DNA of 64,000 nt from Sphingomonas ginsenosidimutans (GTDB lineage: Bacteria > Pseudomonadota > Alphaproteobacteria > Sphingomonadales > Sphingomonadaceae), in the NCBI RefSeq assembly GCF_002374835.1, contig NZ_NWVD01000001.1, forward strand, positions 806,001-870,000, given 5' to 3'. This document shows, piece by piece, positions 9,069 through 17,103 of this stretch (its first letter is position 1; the number at the start of each line of letters is the position of its first letter). Under the pieces are notes generated by a model, which was not told the DNA's origin, did not search any database, and saw nothing but the letters and a program-made list of their open reading frames with translations. The position numbers and the translations under genes are program-made.

Positions 9069-9666
9069 CGTGGACGTCGCCGCATGGCGCGGCGCGGCGC
9101 AGGTCGGCGCGCGCTTCGTTGCCGGCGACGGGCTGACCGTGCTGGTCGGCGCGTCGGGCGCGGGCAAGACCAGCCTGCTGGACATGATCGCCGGGCTGCT
9201 GCGTCCGGCGCGCGGTCATATCCGCGTGGACGGCCGAGCCCTGTTCGATGCCGGCGCGGGCATAGACCTGCCGCCGGAGCGCAGGAATGTCGGCTATGTC
9301 TTTCAGGACGCGCGACTGTTCCCGCACCGCCGCGTGCGCGCCAACCTGTTGTACGGCGCCCGCGACGATCGCCGGCTGGACGCCGTGGCGCGCGTGCTGG
9401 ACATCGCCGCACTGCTCGATCGCTGGCCGCGCTCACTGTCCGGCGGGGAGGCGCGGCGCGTCGCGATCGGTCGCGCCTTACTCAGCGAACCGGCGTTCCT
9501 GCTGCTCGACGAGCCGCTGTCGTCGCTCGACCCCGCGCGGCGCGAAGAGGCGATGCGCGCGATCGAGCGCGTGCGCGATGCGCGCGAGGTGCCGATCCTG
9601 ATGGTCACGCACGACCGCGCCGAGGCGGAGCGGCTGGGCGACCGCATCATCCCGATCGGCGTCTGA
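9058..9666 (+). CDS. modC: Molybdate ABC transporter, ATP-binding protein (short form)
   Basis: A 202-residue ABC ATPase starting at GTG inside the modB end. Walker A GASGAGKTS (about 30-38), Q-loop YVFQDARLFPH, signature LSGGEARR (about 127-134), Walker B FLLLDEPLSSLD and the H-loop MVTHD are all present, so it should hydrolyse ATP. Typical ModC proteins run to about 350 residues because of a C-terminal TOBE/Mop molybdate-binding domain. Here the protein ends right after the ATPase core, so the regulatory domain is missing. Context, not the core alone, gives the molybdate assignment. Confidence 0.88.
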   Translation: MSFDVDVAAWRGAAQVGARFVAGDGLTVLVGASGAGKTSLLDMIAGLLRPARGHIRVDGRALFDAGAGIDLPPERRNVGYVFQDARLFPHRRVRANLLYGARDDRRLDAVARVLDIAALLDRWPRSLSGGEARRVAIGRALLSEPAFLLLDEPLSSLDPARREEAMRAIERVRDAREVPILMVTHDRAEAERLGDRIIPIGV

Positions 9667-9673
9667 CCGCGCG

Positions 9674-9988
9674 TCAGGCGGCGTCCGCGCCCGTGGTGCC
9701 GTCCAGCGCGCCGCGCAGCCGAACCGCCATGTCCTCCAGCGTGACGCGGCCCGCATTGGCGGTGATCTCGTCCGGCGCGCGCAGCAGGTCGGCGATCGCC
9801 AGCTGCATCTGCGTGACATGATCGATCGCCTGGAGGCTGGCCATATGCCGGCGCAGCGTGTCGCCATCGCTGCCCAGGTCATAGGCCAGGTCGCCCAGGA
9901 TGTTCGACGCGCGCACCAGTTCCTCCGCCAGCGCCTGGACCAGCGTGCGGGGCATCGCGGCGTCCTTGGGGTGAAAGGCGCTGCCCAT
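9674..9988 (-). CDS. Small chemotaxis-cluster protein with CheZ-like DxxxQ motif (candidate CheT/CheZ-type)
   Basis: A 104-residue, probably all-helical protein, last in the chemotaxis operon. Its predicted long helix contains LQAIDHVTQMQLAIADLL; D56 and Q60 form the DxxxQ spacing that CheZ phosphatases use to dephosphorylate CheY-P, and that the small alphaproteobacterial protein CheT also carries. There is no CheZ C-terminal CheY-docking peptide in so short a protein. It starts 5 bases after the preceding CheB-like gene (an in-frame ATG at 10006 would overlap that gene; ATG at 9955 with AAGGA upstream is another option). Function as a phosphatase or CheR/CheY regulator is inference from the motif and location. 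Confidence 0.6.
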   Translation of the reverse strand: MGSAFHPKDAAMPRTLVQALAEELVRASNILGDLAYDLGSDGDTLRRHMASLQAIDHVTQMQLAIADLLRAPDEITANAGRVTLEDMAVRLRGALDGTTGADAA

Positions 9989-9993
9989 GGCGG

Positions 9994-10998
9994 TTACTTG
10001 CTGCACATCTTCAGGACGCCGGCCGCCAGCGCGTCGGTGGCCACCGGCTGCGACACCAGCCCGCGCGTCAGGTTGAACCCGCCGCCCTCTGCCGGGGCGA
10101 AGGCATAGCCGCCCGCCGCCGACAGCGCCTTCAGTCCCCCGGCGCCGTCTTCATTGGCATCCAGCAGCAGCACGCCGACCGCGTTGGTCGCGGCAGCCTT
10201 CGCGGCCGAGGCGAACAGCAGCGAGATCGACGGCCGTTCCCCGGCCACCGGATCGCGCGCCAGCAGCCGCAGCGACCCCGACGGCCACTGGTCGATCACC
10301 AGATGCGCATCGGCGGCGGGCGCCAGGTAGATCGTGCCCTGTTCCAGCGCCATGCCCTCCGCGGCGATCACCACCTTGGGCGCGACCTGCTCGGCCAGCT
10401 TCTCGGCCATGCTCTCGACCAGCCCCGGCCCCAGATGCTGGACGACCACGGTCGGCGGGCAATTGGCGGGGAAGGCGCCGAACAGGTCGAACAGCCCCTT
10501 GGTGCTCGACGCATCGCCGCCGACCAGCAGCAGGCGGCCGTTCCAGTCGATCGGCGCGATGCGCGCCGCCGGCTTGGCGGCCTTCGGCGGCTTCATGTCG
10601 GCCTTCTTGGCGGCCTTCAGCCGCTTGGCGAGCTTGGCAATGATCGCGTCCAATTCCGCTGGCGCGGCGACGCGCGGCTTGGGGAAGCAATCCAGCGCGC
10701 CCAGCCGCAGCGCCTCGATCGATTCCGCCGCGCCCTCCTGCGTCCGGGTGGAGAACATGATGACGGGCATCGGCTTCGTCTCCATGATCTCCGCCAGGTA
10801 ATCGAGGCCGCTCATGCCCGGCATCTCGACGTCCAGCGTCATCACGTCGGGATGCGCCGATTCCACCAGCGACCGCGCTTCGGCGGCGCCGTCCGCCATG
10901 CCGACCACCTCTACCCCGGGGATCCGCTCCAGCGCGCCGGAGATGAGCGCGCGCATCGTCAGCGAATCATCGACGACCAACACCCTAGTTCCGGCCAT
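9994..10998 (-). CDS. CheB-like response regulator with degenerate methylesterase domain
   Basis: A 334-residue CheB homologue: receiver domain 1-110 with intact acidic pocket D10/D11, phospho-acceptor D56 and K107, a lysine-rich linker (about 115-148), then a methylesterase-like domain 153-330. The canonical GASTGG loop is replaced by VGGDASSTKG (159-168), so the nucleophile serine position aligns with D162. The histidine (VVQHLGPG, H188) and the aspartate (NEDGAGG, D284) remain, but the conserved 'HQPSVDxLF' segment reads ERPSISLLF. It is probably an inactive paralogue that can still be phosphorylated, perhaps acting as a phosphate sink or a competitor of the true CheB encoded 1.5 kb upstream in the operon. 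Confidence 0.85.
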   Translation of the reverse strand: MAGTRVLVVDDSLTMRALISGALERIPGVEVVGMADGAAEARSLVESAHPDVMTLDVEMPGMSGLDYLAEIMETKPMPVIMFSTRTQEGAAESIEALRLGALDCFPKPRVAAPAELDAIIAKLAKRLKAAKKADMKPPKAAKPAARIAPIDWNGRLLLVGGDASSTKGLFDLFGAFPANCPPTVVVQHLGPGLVESMAEKLAEQVAPKVVIAAEGMALEQGTIYLAPAADAHLVIDQWPSGSLRLLARDPVAGERPSISLLFASAAKAAATNAVGVLLLDANEDGAGGLKALSAAGGYAFAPAEGGGFNLTRGLVSQPVATDALAAGVLKMCSK

Positions 10999-11058
10999 GG
11001 CTCAACCTGCTCCTGAATTTACGCGGTTACTGTTGATAACAAGGAGTTTGTACGACGA

Positions 11059-11520
11059 TCAGGCGGCATCCGCCAGCGTCACCCGCTCCACCAGCCGCTC
11101 CAGCGCGAGGATCAGGATCAGCCGCTCGTCGATCGTCGCCAGCCCGTCCAGGAACTGCGCCGCCGCCGCGTCGCCCATGTCGGGCAGCGGCTGCATGTCG
11201 TCCGCCGACACCGATACGATGTCGTTGACCGCATCGACGATGACGCCCTGCAACTGATCACCGATCCGCACCACGATGATGACGTGGCGCGCGCTCGGCT
11301 CGGTCATGCCCCAGCCCAGGCGATAGCGCAGGTCCAGCACCGGCAGCACTACGCCGCGCAGGTTCACGACGCCGCGGACATATTCGGGCACGTTGGGCAG
11401 CGGCGTCGCCGGCGACCAGGCGCGAATCTCGCGGATCGCCATGATGTCCACGCCCAGATACTGGTCGCCCAGCTGGAAGGTGATGAGCTGGCGCGAGGCG
11501 GTGTTGGTTTCCACGGTCAT
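11059..11520 (-). CDS. cheW: Chemotaxis adaptor CheW
   Basis: A 153-residue single CheW domain with the expected two SH3-like beta subdomains. The segments LITFQLGDQYLGVDIMAIRE (about 12-31), VRGVVNLRGVVLPVLDLR (about 48-65) and GVIVDAVNDIVSV are family hallmarks. CheW links chemoreceptor tips to CheA. The gene lies 11 bases downstream of cheY and 60 bases upstream of the CheB-like gene. Confidence 0.95.
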   Translation of the reverse strand: MTVETNTASRQLITFQLGDQYLGVDIMAIREIRAWSPATPLPNVPEYVRGVVNLRGVVLPVLDLRYRLGWGMTEPSARHVIIVVRIGDQLQGVIVDAVNDIVSVSADDMQPLPDMGDAAAAQFLDGLATIDERLILILALERLVERVTLADAA

Positions 11521-11531
11521 GGTGCGGTTCC

Positions 11532-11906
11532 TCAGTGCAGCACGCGCCGGATCGCGGCGGCAAGCTTTTCGGGGTGGAAGGGTTTGACGATCCAGCCGGT
11601 GGCGCCGGCACGGCGCGCGCGCTGCTTCTTCTCGTCCGAGCTTTCGGTGGTCAGGACCAGGATCGGCAGCGTGCGGTTCCCTTCGTCACGCAGATGCTCG
11701 ATCAGGCCGAAACCGTCCATGCGGGGCATGTTGATGTCGGTGATGAGCAGGTCCGGCTCTTCGCCCGGCTGGAAATCCGCCAGGGTCTCGAGCGCGTGGA
11801 CACCGTCCTCGGCCTCGATCACATGGTATCCCAGATCGGTCAGCGCGGCGCGCAGCAGCATTCTCATGCTCGGCGAATCGTCCACGGTCATGATCGTCTT
11901 GGTCAC
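11532..11906 (-). CDS. cheY: Chemotaxis response regulator CheY
   Basis: A 124-residue single receiver domain. D9/D10 (TVDDS), phospho-acceptor D57 (ITDINMPRMDG), T86/T87 and K108 (WIVKPF) are all in place. CheA phosphorylates it and CheY-P binds the flagellar switch. The GTG at 11906 is preferred: AGGGAG lies 9 bases upstream and the protein then begins 'MTKTIMTVDDS' like other CheYs. An ATG at 11942 that overlaps the cheD stop as TGATG would add 12 atypical residues; either start is possible. Confidence 0.9.
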   Translation of the reverse strand: MTKTIMTVDDSPSMRMLLRAALTDLGYHVIEAEDGVHALETLADFQPGEEPDLLITDINMPRMDGFGLIEHLRDEGNRTLPILVLTTESSDEKKQRARRAGATGWIVKPFHPEKLAAAIRRVLH

Positions 11907-11941
11907 GGTATGCGGCTCCCTGGCAGGGTGAGAGGTGGTCA

Positions 11942-12493
11942 TCAGAAAAACTCGACGTCGCCCAGCGCGGCCGGCGGCGGCGCGACGGGCACGGGACGAA
12001 TGACGGCGGGCGGCGGTGCGTCGTTGACGACGCGGCACCGGGCCAGGCCCAGCGCGGCACGAAATTCGACGCGGCGCGCACCGGTCCCGCCGACGTCCTC
12101 GCCGACCAGCGGGATCCGCTCGTCCGCCAGGAAACGGCGCGCGAAGGCAATGTTCGCCCCGCCGATGTCCTTGAAACCGCGATGCATCGTCGCACCTCCG
12201 AAAATCCGTGCCTTCATGCGGTGTCGTACCGCACCCATCGACAACATTTCGTTGATGAGCACTTCCATCGCATAAACGCCGTATCGCTGCATCGAGGCGG
12301 CGTCGGTCGCCTGCCCCTCCGCCAGCAGATAGTGGTTGATGCCGCCGATCTTCGCGACCGGATCGTAGAAACAGGCCGCGACGCAGCTGCCCAGCACGGT
12401 GGTGAGCACCACGTCGGCATCGCGGCTGACGCGGGTTTCGCCCTGCGCCACGGTCAGGCGGCGCAGGCCGTCCTGGCGGGTCAGCGCGTTCAT
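11942..12493 (-). CDS. cheD: Chemoreceptor glutamine deamidase CheD
   Basis: A 183-residue protein with the CheD catalytic pair: C37 in TTVLGSCVAACFYDP and H54 in GGINHYLL, the same 17-residue spacing as in the characterised Thermotoga enzyme. CheD deamidates specific glutamines in chemoreceptors and in many bacteria interacts with CheY. A proline-rich tail of about 25 residues (PPPAVIRPVPVAPPP) ends the protein and is not part of the catalytic fold. Its ATG overlaps the cheB stop as ATGA. Confidence 0.93.
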   Translation of the reverse strand: MNALTRQDGLRRLTVAQGETRVSRDADVVLTTVLGSCVAACFYDPVAKIGGINHYLLAEGQATDAASMQRYGVYAMEVLINEMLSMGAVRHRMKARIFGGATMHRGFKDIGGANIAFARRFLADERIPLVGEDVGGTGARRVEFRAALGLARCRVVNDAPPPAVIRPVPVAPPPAALGDVEFF

Positions 12494-13530
12494 GCGCGGC
12501 ATTCCTGCAGCAGCCGCGCCGCGATCCGGCGCAGCGGCAGCTGCTGTGTCACCGCGCCGATGCGGTGCGCGACGGCGGGCATGCCATAAACGACGCTGGT
12601 CGCCTCGTCCTGGCCGATGGTGATCGACCCGCGATCGCGCATCGCCTTCATCCCTTCGGCACCGTCGCCGCCCATCCCGGTCAGGATCGCGCCGACCGCA
12701 TCCGCACCGGCGACTCGCGCCACCGAGTGGAACAACTGGTCGACCGACGGCTGATGCCCGCTGACCCGTGGGCCGGGGACCAGCCGGCAGTGGCGTTTCA
12801 GCCCTCCGGCGATCTCCAGATGCTTGTCGCCGCCGGGCGCGAGATAGATCTTGCCCGGAACCAGCGGCGCACCCGCGCGCGCTTCCTCCACCGACGGCCG
12901 GCACAGCCGGTCGAGTCGCGCGGCGAAACTGGCGGTGAAGCTGGGCGGCATGTGCTGCACGATCACGGTCGGCGGGCAATTGGCCGGAAAGCCGGTCAGC
13001 AGTTCGATCAGCGCCTCGACCCCGCCGGTCGATGCGCCGACTGCGATCATCGCGCCCTCGCGCGGGCGATATTCGGCGGCCTCGGCCGGTGCCGACGGGG
13101 CGCTGGCCGGCGCGGCCATCGGCATCGGGCGGACCATGCGGTTCTTGGTCGCGGATGCGGCGCGCACCAGCCCGGGCAGGCGGATCGCATCGGCCTGGTT
13201 GCGCAGCGTCAGCTTGTCGAAACAGTCGAACGCGCCCAGTTCCAGCGCGGCGATGCTCGCTTCCGCGCCCTCGGACGTCAGCGTGGAGAGCATCACGACC
13301 GGGGTCGGCCGCAGCCGCATTAGCCGCTCCAGGAAGTCCAGCCCGCTCAGCCCCGGCATCTCGATATCGAGGGTGAGGACGTCAGGGTCCAGCTCCTTGA
13401 TCTTGGCGCGCGCCTCGTCGGCGCTGGCGGCGGTGCCGACCACCTCAATCGCGGGATCGGCGGACAGGGTCCGGCAGATCAGCGCCTGCATGGTGATGGA
13501 ATCGTCGACGACCAGGGCACGAACGCTCAT
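12490..13530 (-). CDS. cheB: Chemotaxis protein-glutamate methylesterase CheB
   Basis: A 346-residue two-domain CheB. The receiver domain (1-115) has D9/D10 and phospho-acceptor D55 (TLDIEMPG). A low-complexity Pro/Ala linker spans about 130-157. The methylesterase domain has the complete triad S167 (GASTGG), H193 (VQHMPP) and D289 (TGMGGDG). It removes methyl groups from chemoreceptors, opposing CheR. The ATG overlaps the cheR stop (ATGA). This is the functional counterpart of the degenerate CheB-like protein at 9994-10998. Confidence 0.95.
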   Translation of the reverse strand: MSVRALVVDDSITMQALICRTLSADPAIEVVGTAASADEARAKIKELDPDVLTLDIEMPGLSGLDFLERLMRLRPTPVVMLSTLTSEGAEASIAALELGAFDCFDKLTLRNQADAIRLPGLVRAASATKNRMVRPMPMAAPASAPSAPAEAAEYRPREGAMIAVGASTGGVEALIELLTGFPANCPPTVIVQHMPPSFTASFAARLDRLCRPSVEEARAGAPLVPGKIYLAPGGDKHLEIAGGLKRHCRLVPGPRVSGHQPSVDQLFHSVARVAGADAVGAILTGMGGDGAEGMKAMRDRGSITIGQDEATSVVYGMPAVAHRIGAVTQQLPLRRIAARLLQECRA

Positions 13531-14399
13531 GCGGAGACTTTCAGGTAAGCGGTGCGGCCGACGCATTCGAAGCGCCGGGCGACCTCGGGAGCGAGGCGTT
13601 CGGAATGGCCGATGTACAGCATCCCGCCGACCTCCAGCTTGTCCGCAAGCCGCGACTGGAGTCGCGCCTTGGTCGGATCGTCGAAATAGATCATGACGTT
13701 GCGGCAGAAGATCGTGTCGAACCGCGTCTTGATCGGCCAGTCGCCGAGCAGGTTGAGCGGCAGGAACGAAATCGCCTCCGTCAGCAGCGGATCGACCGAC
13801 AGCGCATCGCCCGTGCCGCGCACCCAGGCGGAGCGCAGCGCCGACGGCACCGTGCGCAGCGTCGCCGCCGCATAGCGGCCGGCGCGCGCGGTTTCGAGGA
13901 CGCTGGGCGACACGTCGGTCGCCAGCAGCTTGAAATCGCGCTTCAGCAGCCGCTGCGCCGCCGCCTTGTCGGTGCCCAGCGCTGCCATCAGCCACGTATA
14001 GGGCTCTTCCCCGCTGGAGCAGGCCGCCGACCACAGCCGCACGCGGCCGCCGTTGTTCACCCGCTCGACCAGCCCGGGCCACATCCGTTCGACGAAATCG
14101 TCGAAATGGTGGTTCTCGCGGAAGAAGCTGGTGTGGTTGGTGGTCAGCGAATCGAGCGCGCGGCCCCGTTCGGCCTCGTCCCGCTCGATCAGCTTAACAT
14201 AGTCGCCGACCGAGGTGAGGCCGCAGGCGCGGACCCGCGGGGCGAGCCGGCCGTACACCAGCTGCGCCTTGCCTTCGGGCAGCAGGATGCCCAGCTCGTC
14301 ATAGACCATGGTCGCGATCGCGCGATGGTCTTGCGGCTCGAACCCGAACTCGCGCACTGGTGGCGGCGGGGCCGCCGGAAGGGTGGCGCCGCGGTTCAC
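13527..14399 (-). CDS. cheR: Chemoreceptor methyltransferase CheR
   Basis: A 290-residue SAM-dependent methyltransferase. About 18-90 is the helical CheR_N domain; the SAM domain has LWSAACSSGEEPYTWLM (about 121-137) and FDTIFCRNVMIYFDDP (about 227-242), both CheR signatures. It methylates receptor glutamates. Both chemoreceptors in this cluster end in a tryptophan/phenylalanine pentapeptide that CheR and CheB may use as a tether. The start codon overlaps the cheA stop (ATGA). Confidence 0.95.
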   Translation of the reverse strand: MNRGATLPAAPPPPVREFGFEPQDHRAIATMVYDELGILLPEGKAQLVYGRLAPRVRACGLTSVGDYVKLIERDEAERGRALDSLTTNHTSFFRENHHFDDFVERMWPGLVERVNNGGRVRLWSAACSSGEEPYTWLMAALGTDKAAAQRLLKRDFKLLATDVSPSVLETARAGRYAAATLRTVPSALRSAWVRGTGDALSVDPLLTEAISFLPLNLLGDWPIKTRFDTIFCRNVMIYFDDPTKARLQSRLADKLEVGGMLYIGHSERLAPEVARRFECVGRTAYLKVSA

Positions 14400-16621
14400 G
14401 CGGCGTGCGCCAGGACCGGGCGCGGCGCGCGGACACGGCGCGCCGTCAGCGCATCGACATCGATGATGAGCGCGACGCGGCCGTCACCTAGGATGGTGGC
14501 ACCGGCCAGCCCGTCGATCGCCTGGTAATTGGCCTCCAGGCTCTTGACGACGACCTGGCGCTGGTCCTGGATCGTGTCGACCAGCAGCGCGGCCTGACCC
14601 TGTGCGCCCTCGACGACGATCAGCACCGCCTTGCCCGGATCGCGCTCGCCCTGGTTGATGCCCAGCTGCTCGCCGACCGGGTAGATCGGCACATACGATC
14701 CGCGCACGTCCAGCACCGCGCCGTCCGGGCCGATCGCCGTCACCGCGCGGTCGCTGGGCCGCAGGCTTTCGACGATGTGGCTCAGCGGGATGACATAGGT
14801 CTGGTCGCCAACCGTCACGATCATTCCGTCGACCACCGCCAGCGTCAGCGGCAGGCTGAGCGAGAAGCTGGAGCCCTGGCCCAGCTTCGAATGGATGCCG
14901 ATGCGCCCGCCCAGTGCCTGGACGTTCTTGCGCACCACGTCCATACCCACCCCGCGGCCGGAGATGTTCGAGACGGTGGACGCCGTCGAGAAGCCGGGCG
15001 CGAAGATCAGGTTGTCGATCTCCTCGTCGCTCAGCGCCGCGTCGGGGGCGATGATGCCGCGTTCGATCGCCTTGGCGCGCACGCGGGTGCGATCGATGCC
15101 GCGCCCGTCGTCGGCGACGGTGATGACGATCCGGCCGGACTGGTGCGCGGCCGACAGCCGCACGACGCCCTCGGACGGCTTGCCCGCGGCGGCGCGTTCT
15201 TCGGTCGTTTCCAGCCCGTGGTCGACGGCGTTGCGGATCAGATGGGTCAGCGGCTCGCCGATGCGTTCGACCACGGTCTTGTCGACCTCGGTCATCTCGC
15301 CCTCGATCTCCAGCCGCACGCGCTTGCCGGTTTCGCCTTCCAACTCGCGGATGATGCGCGGGACGCGGCTGAACACGGTCTTCATCGGCTGCGCGCGGAT
15401 CGCCATCGTCGATTCCTGCAGCTCGCGCGTCAGGTGGTCGAGGTCGGTCAGTTCGGGCACGCCGCCCATGTCGTTGCACGACAATCGCTGCGCCAGCATC
15501 GCCTGGGTGATCACCAGCTCGCCCACCAGGTTGACCAGCCGGTCCAGCTTGTCGAGATCGACGCGGATCGTCTGCGCGACCACCGGCGCCGCGGCCGCGG
15601 GAGCCGGGGCAGGGGCGGGCGCCGGCTTAGGGGCGGCGGCGACGGGCTTGGGCGCTGCCACCGCGACCGGGGCGGGCGCGGGCGCGGGCGCCGGTGCCGG
15701 CGCAGGTGCAGGCGCGGCAACCGGCTCGGGCACCACGGGTTCGGGTGCGGCCTCGATCACGGGGTCGGCGGCGACGGGCGCAGCGGCGACCGCCGGCTCC
15801 TCGGCCGTGTTGATCGTGACGGTGCCGCCCTCGCTGAATTCGAAGACCGCCTTGATATCCTCGGCATCGACGCTGGCCGGGATCGCCACTTCCCAGGCGA
15901 GATAGGAGGAGTCGGGGTCCATCGCGGTCAGCGACGGCAGCGTCCCGGTGTCGCAGGCGATTACGCGGCCGCCCATGCGCACCAGTTCGCGCACCAGGAG
16001 CAGCGGCTCGGCGCCATTGTCGAACGCGTTGGGATTGGGCCGGAAATGGACGCGCCACTCCGCAGCGGCGGGCGCGGCGGCCTCATCGCCGTTGTCGTCG
16101 CCGCCGCCCGTGGGCCCGCCGACGTCGTCCAGCATCGCCATCAGATCGTCGAAATCGTCGGCGATCCCGGCGCTCGCTTCGACCGGGGCCGCGACGGGAT
16201 CGGCGACCACCGCGACCGGCGCGGCGGGTTCGGCGGCGTCCGCATCGCCGTTCGCGGCGGCGATCAGGCGCGCCAGCATCGCGGCATCGTCCGGCGCGGT
16301 GCCGCCGTCGCGCGCGGCGGCGACGTGATCGGCCAGCATGTCGAACGCGGCGACGATCAGGTCGACCAGCGCCGGCGTCAGCGTCAGCGCGTTGCTGCGC
16401 AGCAGGTCGAGCAGCGTTTCATACTGGTGGGTGTAGGCCTGGAGCCGTTCGTGCCCGAACGCGCCGGCACCGCCCTTGATCGAATGGACGGCACGGAAGA
16501 TGCCGTTGATCGTTTCGGCGTCATATTGATCGGCGCGGATGGCGGCGAAGCTGCCTTCCATGCCCGCCAGGCCTTCCTCACATTCCTGGAAGAAGATCTG
16601 CTGGATGGCGTCGAGATCCAT
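14396..16621 (-). CDS. cheA: Chemotaxis histidine kinase CheA
   Basis: A 741-residue CheA. The P1 HPt domain has phosphorylatable H46 (AVHSIKGGAGAFG). A second, less conserved region (about 180-280) sits where the P2 CheY/CheB docking domain belongs. A long Ala/Pro repeat linker (about 285-345) precedes the P3 dimerisation domain. The P4 ATPase has the N box (HLIRNAVDHGLE), G1 (DDGRGID) and G2 (GRGVGMDVV). The P5 CheW-like domain ends the protein. It autophosphorylates under receptor control and passes phosphate to CheY and the CheB proteins. An AAGGA ribosome site lies 9 bases before the ATG. Confidence 0.96.
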   Translation of the reverse strand: MDLDAIQQIFFQECEEGLAGMEGSFAAIRADQYDAETINGIFRAVHSIKGGAGAFGHERLQAYTHQYETLLDLLRSNALTLTPALVDLIVAAFDMLADHVAAARDGGTAPDDAAMLARLIAAANGDADAAEPAAPVAVVADPVAAPVEASAGIADDFDDLMAMLDDVGGPTGGGDDNGDEAAAPAAAEWRVHFRPNPNAFDNGAEPLLLVRELVRMGGRVIACDTGTLPSLTAMDPDSSYLAWEVAIPASVDAEDIKAVFEFSEGGTVTINTAEEPAVAAAPVAADPVIEAAPEPVVPEPVAAPAPAPAPAPAPAPAPVAVAAPKPVAAAPKPAPAPAPAPAAAAPVVAQTIRVDLDKLDRLVNLVGELVITQAMLAQRLSCNDMGGVPELTDLDHLTRELQESTMAIRAQPMKTVFSRVPRIIRELEGETGKRVRLEIEGEMTEVDKTVVERIGEPLTHLIRNAVDHGLETTEERAAAGKPSEGVVRLSAAHQSGRIVITVADDGRGIDRTRVRAKAIERGIIAPDAALSDEEIDNLIFAPGFSTASTVSNISGRGVGMDVVRKNVQALGGRIGIHSKLGQGSSFSLSLPLTLAVVDGMIVTVGDQTYVIPLSHIVESLRPSDRAVTAIGPDGAVLDVRGSYVPIYPVGEQLGINQGERDPGKAVLIVVEGAQGQAALLVDTIQDQRQVVVKSLEANYQAIDGLAGATILGDGRVALIIDVDALTARRVRAPRPVLAHAA

Positions 16622-16640
16622 GGGTGCGATCCTTCTTCGT

Positions 16641-16904
16641 TCAGGCGGGGTCGAACACGGCGAGCGCGGCGAGCGACGCGGCCTCGACCAGCGGTTCGCT
16701 GGGGTTGGCCAGCTGATAGGACAGGCCCTGTTCGGCGGCGGTGGCGCGCGCGGCGTACAGCACCTGCAGGCAGGCTTGGCCGATCTGCTCGACGGCGCTG
16801 CCGTCGATCGCGAGCGGCGCGCGCTCCTCGACCAGCTTCTTCAGCGATTGCCGCAGCGGGCCGGCGGCGCCGGTGTCGAGTCGGGAAGAGAGAGCGAGCG
16901 TCAT
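16641..16904 (-). CDS. Small STAS-domain protein at the head of the cheA operon
   Basis: An 87-residue STAS-like protein (TLALSSRLDTGAAGPLRQSL... then IDGSAVEQIGQACLQVLYAA), similar to anti-sigma-antagonist-type proteins often placed directly before cheA in alphaproteobacteria. The usual phosphorylatable serine of the DLSxVxxIDSSG motif corresponds to 'DGSAVEQIGQACLQ', where no clear phospho-serine is present at the D-S/T-S position. The ATG at 16904 has AGGA about 6 bases upstream; an ATG two codons earlier is also possible. The role is unknown; a scaffold or partner-switch function is inference. Confidence 0.75.
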   Translation of the reverse strand: MTLALSSRLDTGAAGPLRQSLKKLVEERAPLAIDGSAVEQIGQACLQVLYAARATAAEQGLSYQLANPSEPLVEAASLAALAVFDPA

Positions 16905-17058
16905 GGTCATCCTGCCACGAGGGTCGAAAGGCGGGCGGTGCATCCGGTGGAGGCCGACGATCGGGTGGGAGAACGATGCGCGCAGCGCCTGCGATCCCCC
17001 CCGAAACCGCCGGTCACCATCGTGTGACCGTCCAGTTCCTCATCATGAACGCGCATCC

Positions 17059-17073
17059 CTAAGATGACGTTAA
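17059..17073. promoter_or_regulatory. CtrA-like box before the STAS/cheA operon
   Basis: On the minus strand the sequence reads TTAA-N7-TTAG, one mismatch from the alphaproteobacterial CtrA consensus TTAA-N7-TTAA. It lies about 155 bases upstream of the STAS start, in the only sizeable gap of the chemotaxis cluster. A partly overlapping inverted repeat (GACGT-N7-ACGTC, 17066-17082) is also present. CtrA control of chemotaxis is common in this class; here it is inference. Confidence 0.35.
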
Positions 17074-17103
17074 GTTGACGTCGTCCGGTGGTGCGCGCGA
17101 TCA

